Shown piece by piece: positions 41,866 to 50,230 of a stretch of 64,000 bases of DNA. Made by a program: the position numbers and the translations under genes. The stretch comes from Salinibacillus aidingensis (GTDB lineage Bacteria; Bacillota; Bacilli; Bacillales; Alkalibacillaceae), in contig NZ_BAAADO010000007.1 of the NCBI RefSeq assembly GCF_039522525.1, forward strand, positions 99,979-163,978, in the 5' to 3' direction. Positions within the stretch are counted from its first letter, which is position 1. Each line of letters begins with the position of its first letter. The notes below the pieces were generated by a model. That model saw only the letters and a program-made list of their open reading frames with translations, had not been told where the DNA came from and did no database searches.

Positions 41866-42564
41866 ATGGAATATGTCTTGGAAGTAAAGGATTTACAGCT
41901 GACGATTCAAAAGGAAACGATTATAAAAGGTATTAGCTTTCGCGTTCCAAATCGCAAAATTGTTGCGCTTATCGGTCATAATGGAGCAGGGAAATCCACG
42001 ACCATGAGGGCGATTATGGGCTGGCATGAAAAGAGTGAGGGAGAGATTTTGCTTCAGGGAGCATCCCAGGATGATGATTTTCTTTATTTTAAAACCCTTT
42101 TCTCCTATATCCCCGAGGAGCCCGTCCTGATGCCGGAATTAACTGTATTTCAGCACTTTCAGCTATATGGAGCAAGCTATCAGATTGAAGAAAAGAAACT
42201 CCAAGAACGTGTGAACGATTATACAAGGGCATTTGAAATTCAGGATAAGCTGAATGAATTTCCAGAAGCGCTGTCAAAAGGGATGCGTCAGAAGGTCCAG
42301 ACCATTTGTGCATTGCTTCCGGACGTTCCCTTGCTATTAATTGATGAACCGTTTATGGGACTGGACATTTATGCTTCGGAGTTTCTGACAGATGAGCTGA
42401 AAAGAAGGAACCAGGAAGGAATGTCGATTCTGTTAACGACTCATCAGATGGAAAAGGTGACGGACCTTTGTGATGAATATGTATTACTTGCTGACGGACA
42501 TATTCTTGAGGCAGGGAATATTGAGGAATTTAACGGCTTAACAAGGAGAGAAGCAGATGAGTAG
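41866..42564 (+). CDS. ABC transporter ATPase, EcsA-like
   Basis: This is an ABC ATPase of 232 residues. Walker A GHNGAGKST near residue 39, a degenerate signature LSKGMRQKVQ near 137 (SKGM instead of SGGQ, as in EcsA), Walker B LLLIDEPFMGLD and H-loop THQ near 190. It overlaps by eight bases with the permease gene that follows. EcsAB affects secretion and membrane proteolysis in B. subtilis; this pair is a paralogue or orthologue of that family. Confidence 0.85.
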   Translation: MEYVLEVKDLQLTIQKETIIKGISFRVPNRKIVALIGHNGAGKSTTMRAIMGWHEKSEGEILLQGASQDDDFLYFKTLFSYIPEEPVLMPELTVFQHFQLYGASYQIEEKKLQERVNDYTRAFEIQDKLNEFPEALSKGMRQKVQTICALLPDVPLLLIDEPFMGLDIYASEFLTDELKRRNQEGMSILLTTHQMEKVTDLCDEYVLLADGHILEAGNIEEFNGLTRREADE

Positions 42565-43978
42565 GACACCTGCTTTATATCCGACGCTAAGATGGATTAG
42601 AAAACAACGCTTCAGAAAAAAGCTTGGTTTATATAAACAGGTGCTCGGGTTTTTGGATGTAACAATGTCCATCTATTTAGCTGTGTTTGGTGTTATTTTT
42701 TTCATTGCTATCAGAGATCAGCTGCAAGGTTATGAAGCTTTCTTTTCAGTTTTTGAGCAGCTTTCCTTTGAGTGGGTATTTACGATCTTTATTGCCGTTC
42801 TGCTCCGTTCCCTTTTCATTTCCTTTAGAGACCCGGGTTTTTACATAACAACAACTGAATTTCAATTAAGTCTTTTGCCGTATTCCCGTGAAAAAATTTG
42901 GCGATATAACGTGATAACAAGATTAACAAAAGGAATGGCATTGCTCATTCTGATTCATCTTTTTCTTTACCTTCTGACACCAATACATTCAGAAACAATC
43001 ATCCTGTTATTCATCGGTCTTTTATCAGGTCAGGTTTTAGGACTCATCATCCAATGGAAACTTTTTCAAATAAGTGGAATAAGAAAAATGTGGACAGTTC
43101 TGAGTGGTATCATCTTTTTAATTGGGTTAAGGACGCTGGTTTTGTTTTCGTCTGTTTCCGTTATTCCCGTCATGTGGCTGAGCGTAACTGCTTCCATTCT
43201 GCTCGCTATTTTTTTAATGACCAACCAGCCTTTGAAGCACGCAGATTGGTCTAAAGTTATTAGTTATAGTGATGCGGTCATCTGGAACATGCTGATTATC
43301 CAGCAAATGACCAAAGTTTCAATCAAGCCTCCGAAAAAATATCATCTGATGACTAAAGTATTCCAGGGTGAAAGGGCGAAAAAGCCGTTTCCATACCAAC
43401 TCTCTGATATTACACCGCGGTTATGGCGAACGCTCTTTAAGGATCAGCTGGATGTCGTAATTAGAACGCTTGGAGTTGTGTTCCTGGTAATCGTGGGATT
43501 TGGATTTCAGGGAAGGTGGCAGCTGGGAGTAGCTGTGGCTGTCACGGTTTTTGTCTTAAATCAGATTGCGGCCAGCTTATTTATGTATCAATTTCAGCAA
43601 CCTATGACTCGCGTTCTTCCGTGGCCAATGCTTGACTGGTTCAAATCCTATCACAAGTGGTTTTTATGGATCATCATCTTATTAATGTTGTTGATTGGCA
43701 GAATGGAGTTTATGTATGGGTTGAGTGTGCCGGCCGTTCTTCTGAATCTCTTATTCTGCTATCTATGGTTCTCGCTTGATCTGGAGATGTGTGTTGCTCC
43801 GAAAGTAAGAAGACTCATGGGGATCTGGCAGGGGAATGACTGGTTTTTTGCCGTAAGAATCATCGGAATGATCGTGATTTTCCTGACGATTTATCATCCT
43901 TGGCTGAGCCTTGTTTTTTCTCTTGTCATTATCGTTATCCGCACAGGCAAATGGGCTGTGATTCCAAATGAAAAATAG
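42557..43978 (+). CDS. ABC transporter permease, EcsB-like
   Basis: This is a 473-residue membrane protein with about ten hydrophobic segments in two clusters, separated by a cytoplasmic loop (about residues 250-300). RDPGFYITTTEFQLSLLPYSREKIW near 95-120 is the conserved EcsB cytosolic motif. The start overlaps the ATPase gene. It is the partner of the preceding gene; transported substrate unknown. Confidence 0.8.
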   Translation: MSRTPALYPTLRWIRKQRFRKKLGLYKQVLGFLDVTMSIYLAVFGVIFFIAIRDQLQGYEAFFSVFEQLSFEWVFTIFIAVLLRSLFISFRDPGFYITTTEFQLSLLPYSREKIWRYNVITRLTKGMALLILIHLFLYLLTPIHSETIILLFIGLLSGQVLGLIIQWKLFQISGIRKMWTVLSGIIFLIGLRTLVLFSSVSVIPVMWLSVTASILLAIFLMTNQPLKHADWSKVISYSDAVIWNMLIIQQMTKVSIKPPKKYHLMTKVFQGERAKKPFPYQLSDITPRLWRTLFKDQLDVVIRTLGVVFLVIVGFGFQGRWQLGVAVAVTVFVLNQIAASLFMYQFQQPMTRVLPWPMLDWFKSYHKWFLWIIILLMLLIGRMEFMYGLSVPAVLLNLLFCYLWFSLDLEMCVAPKVRRLMGIWQGNDWFFAVRIIGMIVIFLTIYHPWLSLVFSLVIIVIRTGKWAVIPNEK

Positions 43979-43997
43979 ATTGAAAGAAGGGATATGT

Positions 43998-44384
43998 ATG
44001 TCGAATGACTTGAAACCGGCTGTTCATGCTGTGTTTGTGCATGTCAAAGAACTGAAAAGGGCGGCTAGATGGTACAGCCAACTGTTGGAACTTCCATATC
44101 AGGAGGAAAACGTTCAATCCCCGGTTTACAATCTGCCATTAAAGGAAGGGGTTTACCTGACTTTAGATGACCACAGCTTTGATCCCCGCTTTGAATTCAG
44201 CCCATCTAAGCTTCCTGCGTTTAACTTTTTCTCACACGATCTTTATTCAACGTATGAGTGGGTAAAGCAGGAAGGGATAGACGTAGAGCGTGAACTGGAG
44301 AGGCATGGGGATTTTGGCTGGTTTCACATCAGTGATCCGGATGAAAATGTCATCATGATTTGTGGAGATATCGTCACGGAATAA
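43998..44384 (+). CDS. VOC (glyoxalase/bleomycin resistance) family protein
   Basis: This is a 128-residue vicinal-oxygen-chelate protein with the paired beta-alpha-beta modules: HAVFVHVKELKRAARWYSQLL (first) and FNFFSHDLYSTYEWVKQEG ... WFHISDPDENVIMICG (second, with the metal-ligand Glu replaced by Asn-Val-Ile context DENVIMIC). ATG 43998 follows GAAAGAAGGGA; the longer frame would overlap the permease end. Enzyme or binding role unknown. Confidence 0.8.
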   Translation: MSNDLKPAVHAVFVHVKELKRAARWYSQLLELPYQEENVQSPVYNLPLKEGVYLTLDDHSFDPRFEFSPSKLPAFNFFSHDLYSTYEWVKQEGIDVERELERHGDFGWFHISDPDENVIMICGDIVTE

Positions 44385-44391
44385 GGTCCGT

Positions 44392-45009
44392 TTACTTTTT
44401 ACACACGGCAATACCCAGAGGATAGTGGACGTTTTCCTGTCCTGGATGTGGTTCAATGAGTACACCATTCTGATAGAAGAAAGAGCATTGTCTATAGTCC
44501 GAAAACAGCTCGTGGAATTCAGAAGGAGTAAGCTGATGAACGTGGAAAGGTGAACCACATTCCTTTCCTCTTCCTTTTCCAAAGGGGGTTGAAACAAGGA
44601 GTGTTCCGCCGGGCCTTAATAATTCATAGTAATTGTTCAGCAGGCTCTCCTCCTCAGCAATGTGCTCCAATGTTTCAAAGCTTGTGATTGTATCAAACTG
44701 CCCCAGCTGTTCCGGCAGACCTGGATCTTTTGCATCATTCACTTGGAAGCTCACCTTTGGATGATGATACCTTCCCTTTGCATATTTAATGACATCCGCA
44801 TCAATATCTATACCAATAACCTCATCAACGTTTTGCTTCAATCGTTTCGCCATGAACTGACTCCCGTATCCTGCGCCACACGATAGATCTAAGACTCGTC
44901 CCTTAGCATAAGATAAAGAAAACTGGTAACGGGCAATATGTTCAAGTAACAGCATGTTTGTCGAGTCCATGTAATCGGGGATCACTCGTTCTCCTGTGTC
45001 CTGTAGCAT
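44392..45009 (-). CDS. Class I SAM-dependent methyltransferase
   Basis: This is a 205-residue methyltransferase. Motif I VLDLSCGAGYGSQFMAKRL near residue 43, acidic end of beta2 EVIGIDIDADVI near 66, motif II FDTITSFETLEHI near 106 and LLRPGGTLLVSTP near 130. The start at 45009 (MLQDTGERVIP) lies nine bases after AAAGGAG; the TTG at 45018 abuts it. Convergent with the VOC gene, which ends seven bases away. Acceptor unknown. Confidence 0.85.
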   Translation of the reverse strand: MLQDTGERVIPDYMDSTNMLLLEHIARYQFSLSYAKGRVLDLSCGAGYGSQFMAKRLKQNVDEVIGIDIDADVIKYAKGRYHHPKVSFQVNDAKDPGLPEQLGQFDTITSFETLEHIAEEESLLNNYYELLRPGGTLLVSTPFGKGRGKECGSPFHVHQLTPSEFHELFSDYRQCSFFYQNGVLIEPHPGQENVHYPLGIAVCKK

Positions 45010-45071
45010 GTAGGTCAACTCCTTTATATCATGTATAAAAGCATAATATCATATTTATTTAACAGGTTTAA

Positions 45072-45118
45072 TTTATCATGTATTAACGAGCTGTAATCCC
45101 CCCACTGAATGAAGACTT
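45072..45118 (+). repeat. R1 repeat, short form copy D
   Basis: TTATCATGTATTAACGAGCTGTAAT is joined directly to CCCCCCACTGAATGAAGAC. It has the left end and the right end of R1 with the middle deleted, at the same junction as copy C (49500-49556). Confidence 0.65.
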
Positions 45119-45285
45119 ACATTACTGAGCCTTTTGATTAAATGCACTGGAGTGACACCCGTGCATTTTGTCATGGTTTAAATTCCTGCTGTCAGGGAAA
45201 TGCTTCATAGTTTAAGATAAGCAAATCATGGGTATCAATAAATGTAGGACAGCATGGATGCCAAGTTAAATTGAGGTGAGCGCTG

Positions 45286-45531
45286 GTGACACAAAAGGAA
45301 GTTTTACTTTATACAAGTGACAACTGCGAACAAGGCTGGAAGATTAAGCAGTTGTTAAATGAATGGAATATTCCGTTCCAGGAAAAAAATATATCAGAAA
45401 ATCGATCCTATTTAAAAGAGCTTCAGGCCGATAAGGTGTATGCAACGCCAGCAACCTATATCAATGGTGAACGGGTATTAGGTTATCAAAAAGAGACACT
45501 GGCACGTCTTATTGGTCACCATAACATTTAA
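45286..45531 (+). CDS. Glutaredoxin-like protein
   Basis: This is an 81-residue thioredoxin-fold protein. LLYTSDNCEQGWKIKQLL holds a single active-site Cys (CEQG instead of CPYC), and YATPATYINGERVLGYQKETL is the cis-Pro and glutathione-binding-like segment. It is of the small NrdH/YosR-type size and may act as a monothiol redox protein. GTG 45286 follows TTGAGGTGAG. Single gene. Confidence 0.82.
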   Translation: MTQKEVLLYTSDNCEQGWKIKQLLNEWNIPFQEKNISENRSYLKELQADKVYATPATYINGERVLGYQKETLARLIGHHNI

Positions 45532-45602
45532 GGAAATCATCACACACCCCAATTCGCTATATCATAAATTATAGTGAGGTTAATAATAAGGGGGTGTTCT
45601 GT

Positions 45603-45950
45603 ATGCAGCGGAATTGGAACCAGCAGCCAAATCCTTTTCAGCAAATGTACCCTCCACAATATCCTTATCAATCACCTAACTATCCAAAACCAAATCCAGG
45701 AATGAATTCTCCGTATGAATCTTTTCAAAAGCCTCCAATGCCTATAGGACAAAATTCAATGCCACCAAACCAGATGGGAGGGCCTTATCCAAAAGGAGCC
45801 AATCCATTTTTACAGGCCTTTCAGGATCAAAATGGCCAAATGGATTTTGATAAGGTGTTTTCAACCGTGGGGCAAGTTGTTGATACCGTCAATCAAGTAT
45901 CCCCGATTGTAAAACAGGTAGGCTCCTTTATGAAAAACTTCAAAGCGTAA
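45603..45950 (+). CDS. yppG: YppG-like protein
   Basis: This is a 115-residue protein with an N-terminal half rich in Pro, Gln, Asn, Tyr and Met (NPFQQMYPPQYPYQSPNYPK) and a C-terminal segment NPFLQAFQDQNGQMDFDKVF then QVVDTVNQVSPIVKQVGSFM, which matches the YppG family of spore-forming Bacillaceae. Function is unknown; a spore coat role has been suggested for such composition. ATG 45603 follows AAGGGGG. A strong terminator begins at the stop codon. Confidence 0.75.
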   Translation: MQRNWNQQPNPFQQMYPPQYPYQSPNYPKPNPGMNSPYESFQKPPMPIGQNSMPPNQMGGPYPKGANPFLQAFQDQNGQMDFDKVFSTVGQVVDTVNQVSPIVKQVGSFMKNFKA

Positions 45951-46004
45951 AAAGAGGCTGGTATCAGGTCCCTTGTTTAAGGGGCTTTATCAGCCTCTTT
46001 TTGT
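45949..46004 (+). terminator. Terminator of yppG
   Basis: AAAAAGAGGCTG (45949-45960) pairs perfectly with CAGCCTCTTTTT (45991-46002), with an inner stem CCCTT/AAGGG. Confidence 0.88.
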
Positions 46005-46030
46005 GCTGTTTCGTTTGGTAACTGAATGGT

Positions 46031-46330
46031 GGATGGATAAAAGGGAGGAAGTGACTTGATTATATGTGTATTTGATTGATAAAAAGGGTGAAATGGTGGA
46101 TTCCATTTGAATTGACGGATAAAATGGGCAAACAGACGTGAATGTCATGGATTTCGATTGATAACTTGAGAGAATAGACGTGTTATTTATAAGAAGAGAC
46201 AGATTCAACCGAGTAAGGAATGGATGCATGGGATGTCTTCAAAACCAGGGCTGAAACTTATTAAAAACGGATTGATTCGATACAAAAAATGACGGATAAA
46301 ATCCTGGATTTGACCGATTGATATCAGATA
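46031..46330 (+). repeat. Degenerate ~41-bp periodic GGATAAAA repeat
   Basis: Imperfect GATAA-type strings recur at 46036, 46078, 46118, 46160, with weaker ones near 46202, 46279 and 46320, spaced 40-42 bases apart, and another GACGGATAAAAT at 46291-46302. No ORF is supported across it. It looks like a decayed tandem array. Confidence 0.5.
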
Positions 46331-46379
46331 TTGTATTGAATGGTATCAGGTCCAGTCATCCATTCGTGACCATAAAAAA

Positions 46380-46420
46380 TGATCCATTCCTGACAAATTA
46401 ATGAGGAATGGATCACTTTT
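46380..46420. terminator. Bidirectional hairpin terminator
   Basis: TGATCCATTCCT (46380-46391) pairs perfectly with AGGAATGGATCA (46404-46415); T-rich on both sides. It separates the periodic repeat from the S-element array. Confidence 0.75.
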
Positions 46421-46429
46421 ATATAACCT

Positions 46430-46699
46430 AAACGGTCGCCTCCGCTTTTCTATGTCCAGCTGCGGCTCCTAGGTCAAGGCGGATATAAGCCAAAGCCATT
46501 CCGTGGCAAAAGGCATGCCCCTTCATGTCTTCGTCTTATCCCGCATGACCTGAACAGTCGCCTCCGCTTTTCTGTGTCCAGCTGCGGCTCCTAGGTCCAA
46601 GCGGTCATAAGCAGAATTTCCTCCATGGCCAAAAACCGGCCACTCCGGATATTCTGCTTATGCCGTCGGACCTGAACAGTCGCCTCCGCTTTTCTGTGT
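46430..46699 (-). repeat. Tandem S-element array (two units plus partial)
   Basis: A GC-richer core GTCGCCTCCGCTTTTCT occurs three times (46435, 46557, 46679), each after CCTAAACG or CCTGAACA. After the first two comes TGTCCAGCTGCGGCTCCTAG. Unit two contains an inverted repeat ATAAGCAGAAT/ATTCTGCTTAT. The reverse complement of unit two is nearly identical to the insertion at 61647-61770. The last core copy provides the stop codon of degV. Confidence 0.8.
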
Positions 46700-47547
46700 C
46701 AATCTCTAAAAAATGAGATGACGAGGCCGCCTTGGCCTGCGTATGTGGCGATTAGGGGGCCCATGTCCATGATGAGTGATTCCTGGAATGAGTATTTTTC
46801 TTTGATGTCTGTAAGGACTTTGTTTGCTCGTTCTTTGGTATTTCCGTGCGCCAGGGCAATGGTGCCGAAATTTTTTGTGTGCTCACCGATCTGATCAATA
46901 AATCGCCTCATCGCCTTTTTATTCCCTCTGACCTTTTCCGCTACATCAATGGTTCCTTCATCGGTTGCGTGTAACAGGAGTTTAATGTTCAGTGTTTTGG
47001 CGATGGCTCCTTTCACTTTATCCAGACGACCTCCCTTAATGAGGTTATCCAGAGTCCGAAGCACAAATAATGTGGACAGTTTCTCTGCACGTTCCTTCAT
47101 ATGGCTGACTAAGTCATGAAAATGAACATCCTGTGCCAGCTTCTTCCCGGCCTCATGCAGTAAGAGAGCAATTCCACAGGAGGCGGTTTTGGTGTTGATG
47201 ATTTCAATTTGTCGGTCCGGTTGTTCATCCAGAAGCATGTCTTTCCCCATGACAGCACTCTGATATGTTCCACTAACCCCTTCTGAAATCGACAGCATTA
47301 AAATGGCTTTGTTTTCATCCACTTGTTTATAGGCTTCATAGAAATCCTGTGGGCTTGGGGCTGATGATTTTGGCAGTTCATCAGCTTCCTCCATAAGGGT
47401 GTAGTAATTTTCAATCTCAGAATCCGGGCTGACCTTATACCTTTCCCCATTAATCTGGATGTTTAGAGGTACAACGTCAATGTTTAATTTCTGCTGCAGA
47501 GTCGCGGGAATATCAGCACCGCCATCAGTCATTAATTGGATATCCAT
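46699..47547 (-). CDS. degV: DegV family fatty-acid-binding protein
   Basis: This is a 282-residue DegV protein that presents bound fatty acid, typically to FakA. DGGADIPATL near residue 8-17, PLNIQINGERY near 29, SSAPSPQDFYEAY near 62 and LSISEGVSGTYQSA near 90 are typical, with the C-terminal GPLIATYAGQGGLVISF. Start at 47547 (MDIQLMTDGG) after GAGGAGTGAG. The stop codon lies in the edge of an S repeat, so the 3' end of the gene has been reshaped by it. No fak kinase gene is near. Confidence 0.88.
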   Translation of the reverse strand: MDIQLMTDGGADIPATLQQKLNIDVVPLNIQINGERYKVSPDSEIENYYTLMEEADELPKSSAPSPQDFYEAYKQVDENKAILMLSISEGVSGTYQSAVMGKDMLLDEQPDRQIEIINTKTASCGIALLLHEAGKKLAQDVHFHDLVSHMKERAEKLSTLFVLRTLDNLIKGGRLDKVKGAIAKTLNIKLLLHATDEGTIDVAEKVRGNKKAMRRFIDQIGEHTKNFGTIALAHGNTKERANKVLTDIKEKYSFQESLIMDMGPLIATYAGQGGLVISFFRD

Positions 47548-47579
47548 ACATCTCACTCCTCAATCATACTAATCTCTAT

Positions 47580-48482
47580 CTATTTTTCTTCCGCTGTGCG
47601 GGTATGCACACGGGAAGTGCTAAGAATAAACAGTATTAAACCAAAGATAACAATCGAACCACCAAGTATCTGGAACCAGGTTACGTTTTCGCCTAATATA
47701 AAATAAGCCAAAATCGATGCGCCAACAGGTTCAAAAAGCATCCCCATGGTAATGGTTGACGTGCTTACCCATCGAATGGCCCAATTAAATAAGGAATGAC
47801 CCAAAAATGTAGGTATGATCGCAAGGGCTAAGAATACAAGCCAATGATCCAGATCATAGCCAAAAAAGGGTTGCTGCAGGATGAGATTATAAATCACTAA
47901 TGTTAGGGAGCTTATCCCATAGACAATGAAGGTATAAGTTGCCAGGGGTGCTCTTTTTCTCACATTCTGTCCCACTAAAAAGTAGCCTGTAACCATCACC
48001 GCTCCAAGCAGTGCGAGCATATCACCAAACAAGGCCAGCCCACTTATTTGCAGGTCGCCCCAGCTTATAATAACGCTGCCAATAATGGTAATCAGCATGC
48101 TGATAATAGCCCCATATGTAAAGCGTTCGTGAAAAAATAAATACGTCCCGATAAAAGCGAAGATAGGCTGTAAAGTGACAAAGACAACTGAGCTTGCGAC
48201 AGACGTGTAGTTTAAGGATTCAAACCAAAGGATAAAATGAAAGGCTAAAAAAATGCCTGCAAGAATGGATAATCCCCAATCCTTTGCATAGATGAAGGAA
48301 AATTCATTACGACGCTTCAATAATATATAGGGAGCCATAATGAGAACAGCTAACAGGAGTCGGTAATTTGCAATGATTGACGCTGGAGCCTGATCGGCCA
48401 GTTTGACGAGTACCGCAGCTGTTGAAACACTAAATACGCCAACGGTAACGGCGATATATGGGGTGATTCCTCTTTTGTCCAT
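47580..48482 (-). CDS. EamA/DMT family transporter
   Basis: This is a 300-residue membrane protein with ten predicted helices arranged as two EamA repeats (about residues 8-140 and 150-285). The typical Pro and Glu residues in SVVFVTLQPIFAFIGTYLFFHERF and SITMGMLFEPVGASILAYFILGE-like segments close each half. ATG 48482 follows GGAGGAAC. It is followed by degV after 33 bases, possibly cotranscribed. Metabolite unknown. Confidence 0.85.
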   Translation of the reverse strand: MDKRGITPYIAVTVGVFSVSTAAVLVKLADQAPASIIANYRLLLAVLIMAPYILLKRRNEFSFIYAKDWGLSILAGIFLAFHFILWFESLNYTSVASSVVFVTLQPIFAFIGTYLFFHERFTYGAIISMLITIIGSVIISWGDLQISGLALFGDMLALLGAVMVTGYFLVGQNVRKRAPLATYTFIVYGISSLTLVIYNLILQQPFFGYDLDHWLVFLALAIIPTFLGHSLFNWAIRWVSTSTITMGMLFEPVGASILAYFILGENVTWFQILGGSIVIFGLILFILSTSRVHTRTAEEK

Positions 48483-48651
48483 TCAATGTTCCTCCAGCAG
48501 AGTCGATGGTTTAATACTGTACTTCTACTTTCCTTTTGCTAAAAGTCTGTTATTTTCATATTTTATCATGGATTGCCCATAATTACACTGGACAATCCCA
48601 TGTTTTCCTGTAAATGCAGATCGATAAACATATATTCTGTAAGGCTTCTTT

Positions 48652-48809
48652 TTATCACGCATGAACTGGCCGTAGTACCCCCACTTCAATTCTTGAGGGT
48701 AACCTAACAAGACTAAGTGGGGAAAAACGGCCAGTAACTTCCTGATAAGTTCAACTAACCATAAGTGGGGGAAGGAGAAAACCCCACTTATGGAAGTTTC
48801 CCTTTATAT
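48652..48809 (+). repeat. R1 repeat, full copy B
   Basis: Same plan as copy A. The right hairpin is CATAAGTGGGG/CCCCACTTATG where copy A has CATCAGTGGGG/CCCCCACTGAT: a C-to-A change is matched by G-to-T in the other arm. Its right end supplies the stop codon of the rhomboid gene (48804-48806). Confidence 0.85.
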
Positions 48810-49415
48810 CCAATAGTTTCTTTTCACATTGCTTAAGAGAATATTCGCTAATGCGAACCCTCCAATGAAACCGAAGATATGTGCATAGATGTTTATATTT
48901 GCACGCAGGAATGTCATAATGAGAGCAATAATCATGATGACTGTAATAATTTGGGTGCTTTGATGATCCAGTAAATCTTTTCTGAACAGGACCATAAATA
49001 AGTAGGCACCAAACAAACCGAAAATGGCCCCGGAGGCTCCGGCGTGGGTTAGATTCATAGAAGCTAACCAGAGAGTAGCCAGATTTCCGATTACACCTGA
49101 AAGCACATATAATATAATAAATTTAAATTTACCCAGCATTCTTTCCAAAGCCGGGCCGAATAACACGAGAGAAAAAGAGTTGAAAATGGCGTGCATAAGA
49201 CCAAAATGAAAGAAAATGGCTGTAAAAAGTCGCCAGTATTCATTGTAAGCAGAAATAAGTCCGTTCTGACCCAGTCCAAGATACCGGATTGTATCAAACA
49301 GAGGAATGGGCAAAAATTCTGTGAATAGCCACAAACCAAGGTTTATGGCAACAATCACACTGACAACAGGATAAAAGCGAAGAAATTCCTGAAAACTTTC
49401 CGTACGAATAAACAT
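48804..49415 (-). CDS. ydcA: Rhomboid family intramembrane serine protease
   Basis: This is a 203-residue membrane protein with six predicted helices. The catalytic Ser is in THAGASGAIFGLFG (GxSG) near residue 129 and the His in NIYAHIFGFIGGF near 179; the WR motif is EYWRLFTAIFFHFGLMHAIFN. It corresponds to YdcA in B. subtilis, next to acpS as here. Start 49415 after AGGTGATG. The gene end is replaced by the R1 copy B border. Confidence 0.9.
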   Translation of the reverse strand: MFIRTESFQEFLRFYPVVSVIVAINLGLWLFTEFLPIPLFDTIRYLGLGQNGLISAYNEYWRLFTAIFFHFGLMHAIFNSFSLVLFGPALERMLGKFKFIILYVLSGVIGNLATLWLASMNLTHAGASGAIFGLFGAYLFMVLFRKDLLDHQSTQIITVIMIIALIMTFLRANINIYAHIFGFIGGFALANILLSNVKRNYWI

Positions 49416-49499
49416 AGCATCACCTATTTAATATGGTTTGTTTCATATTATACATATTTTCAAGCGTTCATACGGATAAATTGCTTATTTTATGAAAAA

Positions 49500-49556
49500 T
49501 TATCACGCATGAACTGGCCGTAATACCCCCCACTGACGGAAGTTTCACTTTATGGA
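49500..49556 (+). repeat. R1 repeat, short form copy C
   Basis: TTATCACGCATGAACTGGCC GTAATACCCC is joined directly to CCACTGACGGAAGTTTCACTTTATGG. The whole interior of R1 is missing. The junction matches that of copy D, which points to a separate short subfamily. Confidence 0.8.
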
Positions 49557-49590
49557 AACTTTATTTATATACAGAGAGTGAGGAAGTGCT

Positions 49591-49953
49591 GTGATTAAAG
49601 GTCTGGGTGTCGATATAACTGAGATTGACAGAATTGAACAAGCGATAAGAAAAAATAACCGGTTTCCGGAAAGGATTCTGTCTGAAAGGGAATTAAAGCT
49701 GTTTCATCAGCTTTCATCCTGGAGACGAAAAGTTGAATTTGCTGCGGGTAGGTTTGCGGCAAAGGAAGCTTATTCTAAGGCACAGGGGACGGGGATCGGA
49801 ACGGCGTATTCATTTCGTGATATTGAAATTTTGCCTGATCCTCAGGGGAAGCCGGATGTCTTTATAAAAGGCCGGCAGGAAGCGAATGCTCTCGTATCCA
49901 TCTCACATAGTACAGAAATTGTTTTTGCAGAAGTTTTGATTCAGGAAGGCTAG
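49591..49953 (+). CDS. acpS: Holo-[acyl-carrier-protein] synthase
   Basis: AcpS transfers the 4'-phosphopantetheine arm to ACP. LGVDITEIDRIEQAI (metal-binding Asp near residue 8), FAAGRFAAKEAYSKAQG (Glu near 58) and VSISHS near 103 are the three conserved sites. 120 residues. GTG 49591 behind GAGTGAGGAAG. Synteny with B. subtilis (ydcA-acpS-ydcC-alr) is exact. Confidence 0.95.
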   Translation: MIKGLGVDITEIDRIEQAIRKNNRFPERILSERELKLFHQLSSWRRKVEFAAGRFAAKEAYSKAQGTGIGTAYSFRDIEILPDPQGKPDVFIKGRQEANALVSISHSTEIVFAEVLIQEG

Positions 49954-50230
49954 TCTGCATATTCACATAGTTTGTCTCATATATTCTAGTGCGGGTGAAA
50001 AGGGGACGAAAATATAACACCGCGGAAGAAGGACATGTATGGAGGTTATTCATTTGATGCTTGTGATGAAAAACCAGGAAACCACTGAATGGAGGAGGGT
50101 AAATGATAAACAATGGACAATGATATTGCAGAAATAAGTTAAGTTTATACAAAAACGTACATGCTCATGTTCGCGGTGAGTAGAATACGTTCCCTATGTG
50201 TTTTCGAAATGAGGCAAAGGAGTTGTGAAC
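49954..50230. other. Intergenic region acpS-ydcC
   Basis: A 32-codon frame at 50039-50137 (MEVIHLMLVMKNQETTEWRR...) has a plausible GAAGAAGGA before it but nothing else in its favour. No strong promoter or terminator was recognised. Confidence 0.3.

Noticed and set aside
48525..48710. 61-codon minus-strand frame (contains KKPYRIYVYRSAFTGKHG)
   Set aside because: Its start lies inside R1 copy B and no ribosome site is present. The peptide looks somewhat coding-like, so a degraded gene end is possible, but not enough for a call.
50039..50137. 32-codon frame between acpS and ydcC
   Set aside because: Only a moderate GAAGAAGGA site supports it, and no counterpart is known in the syntenic B. subtilis region.
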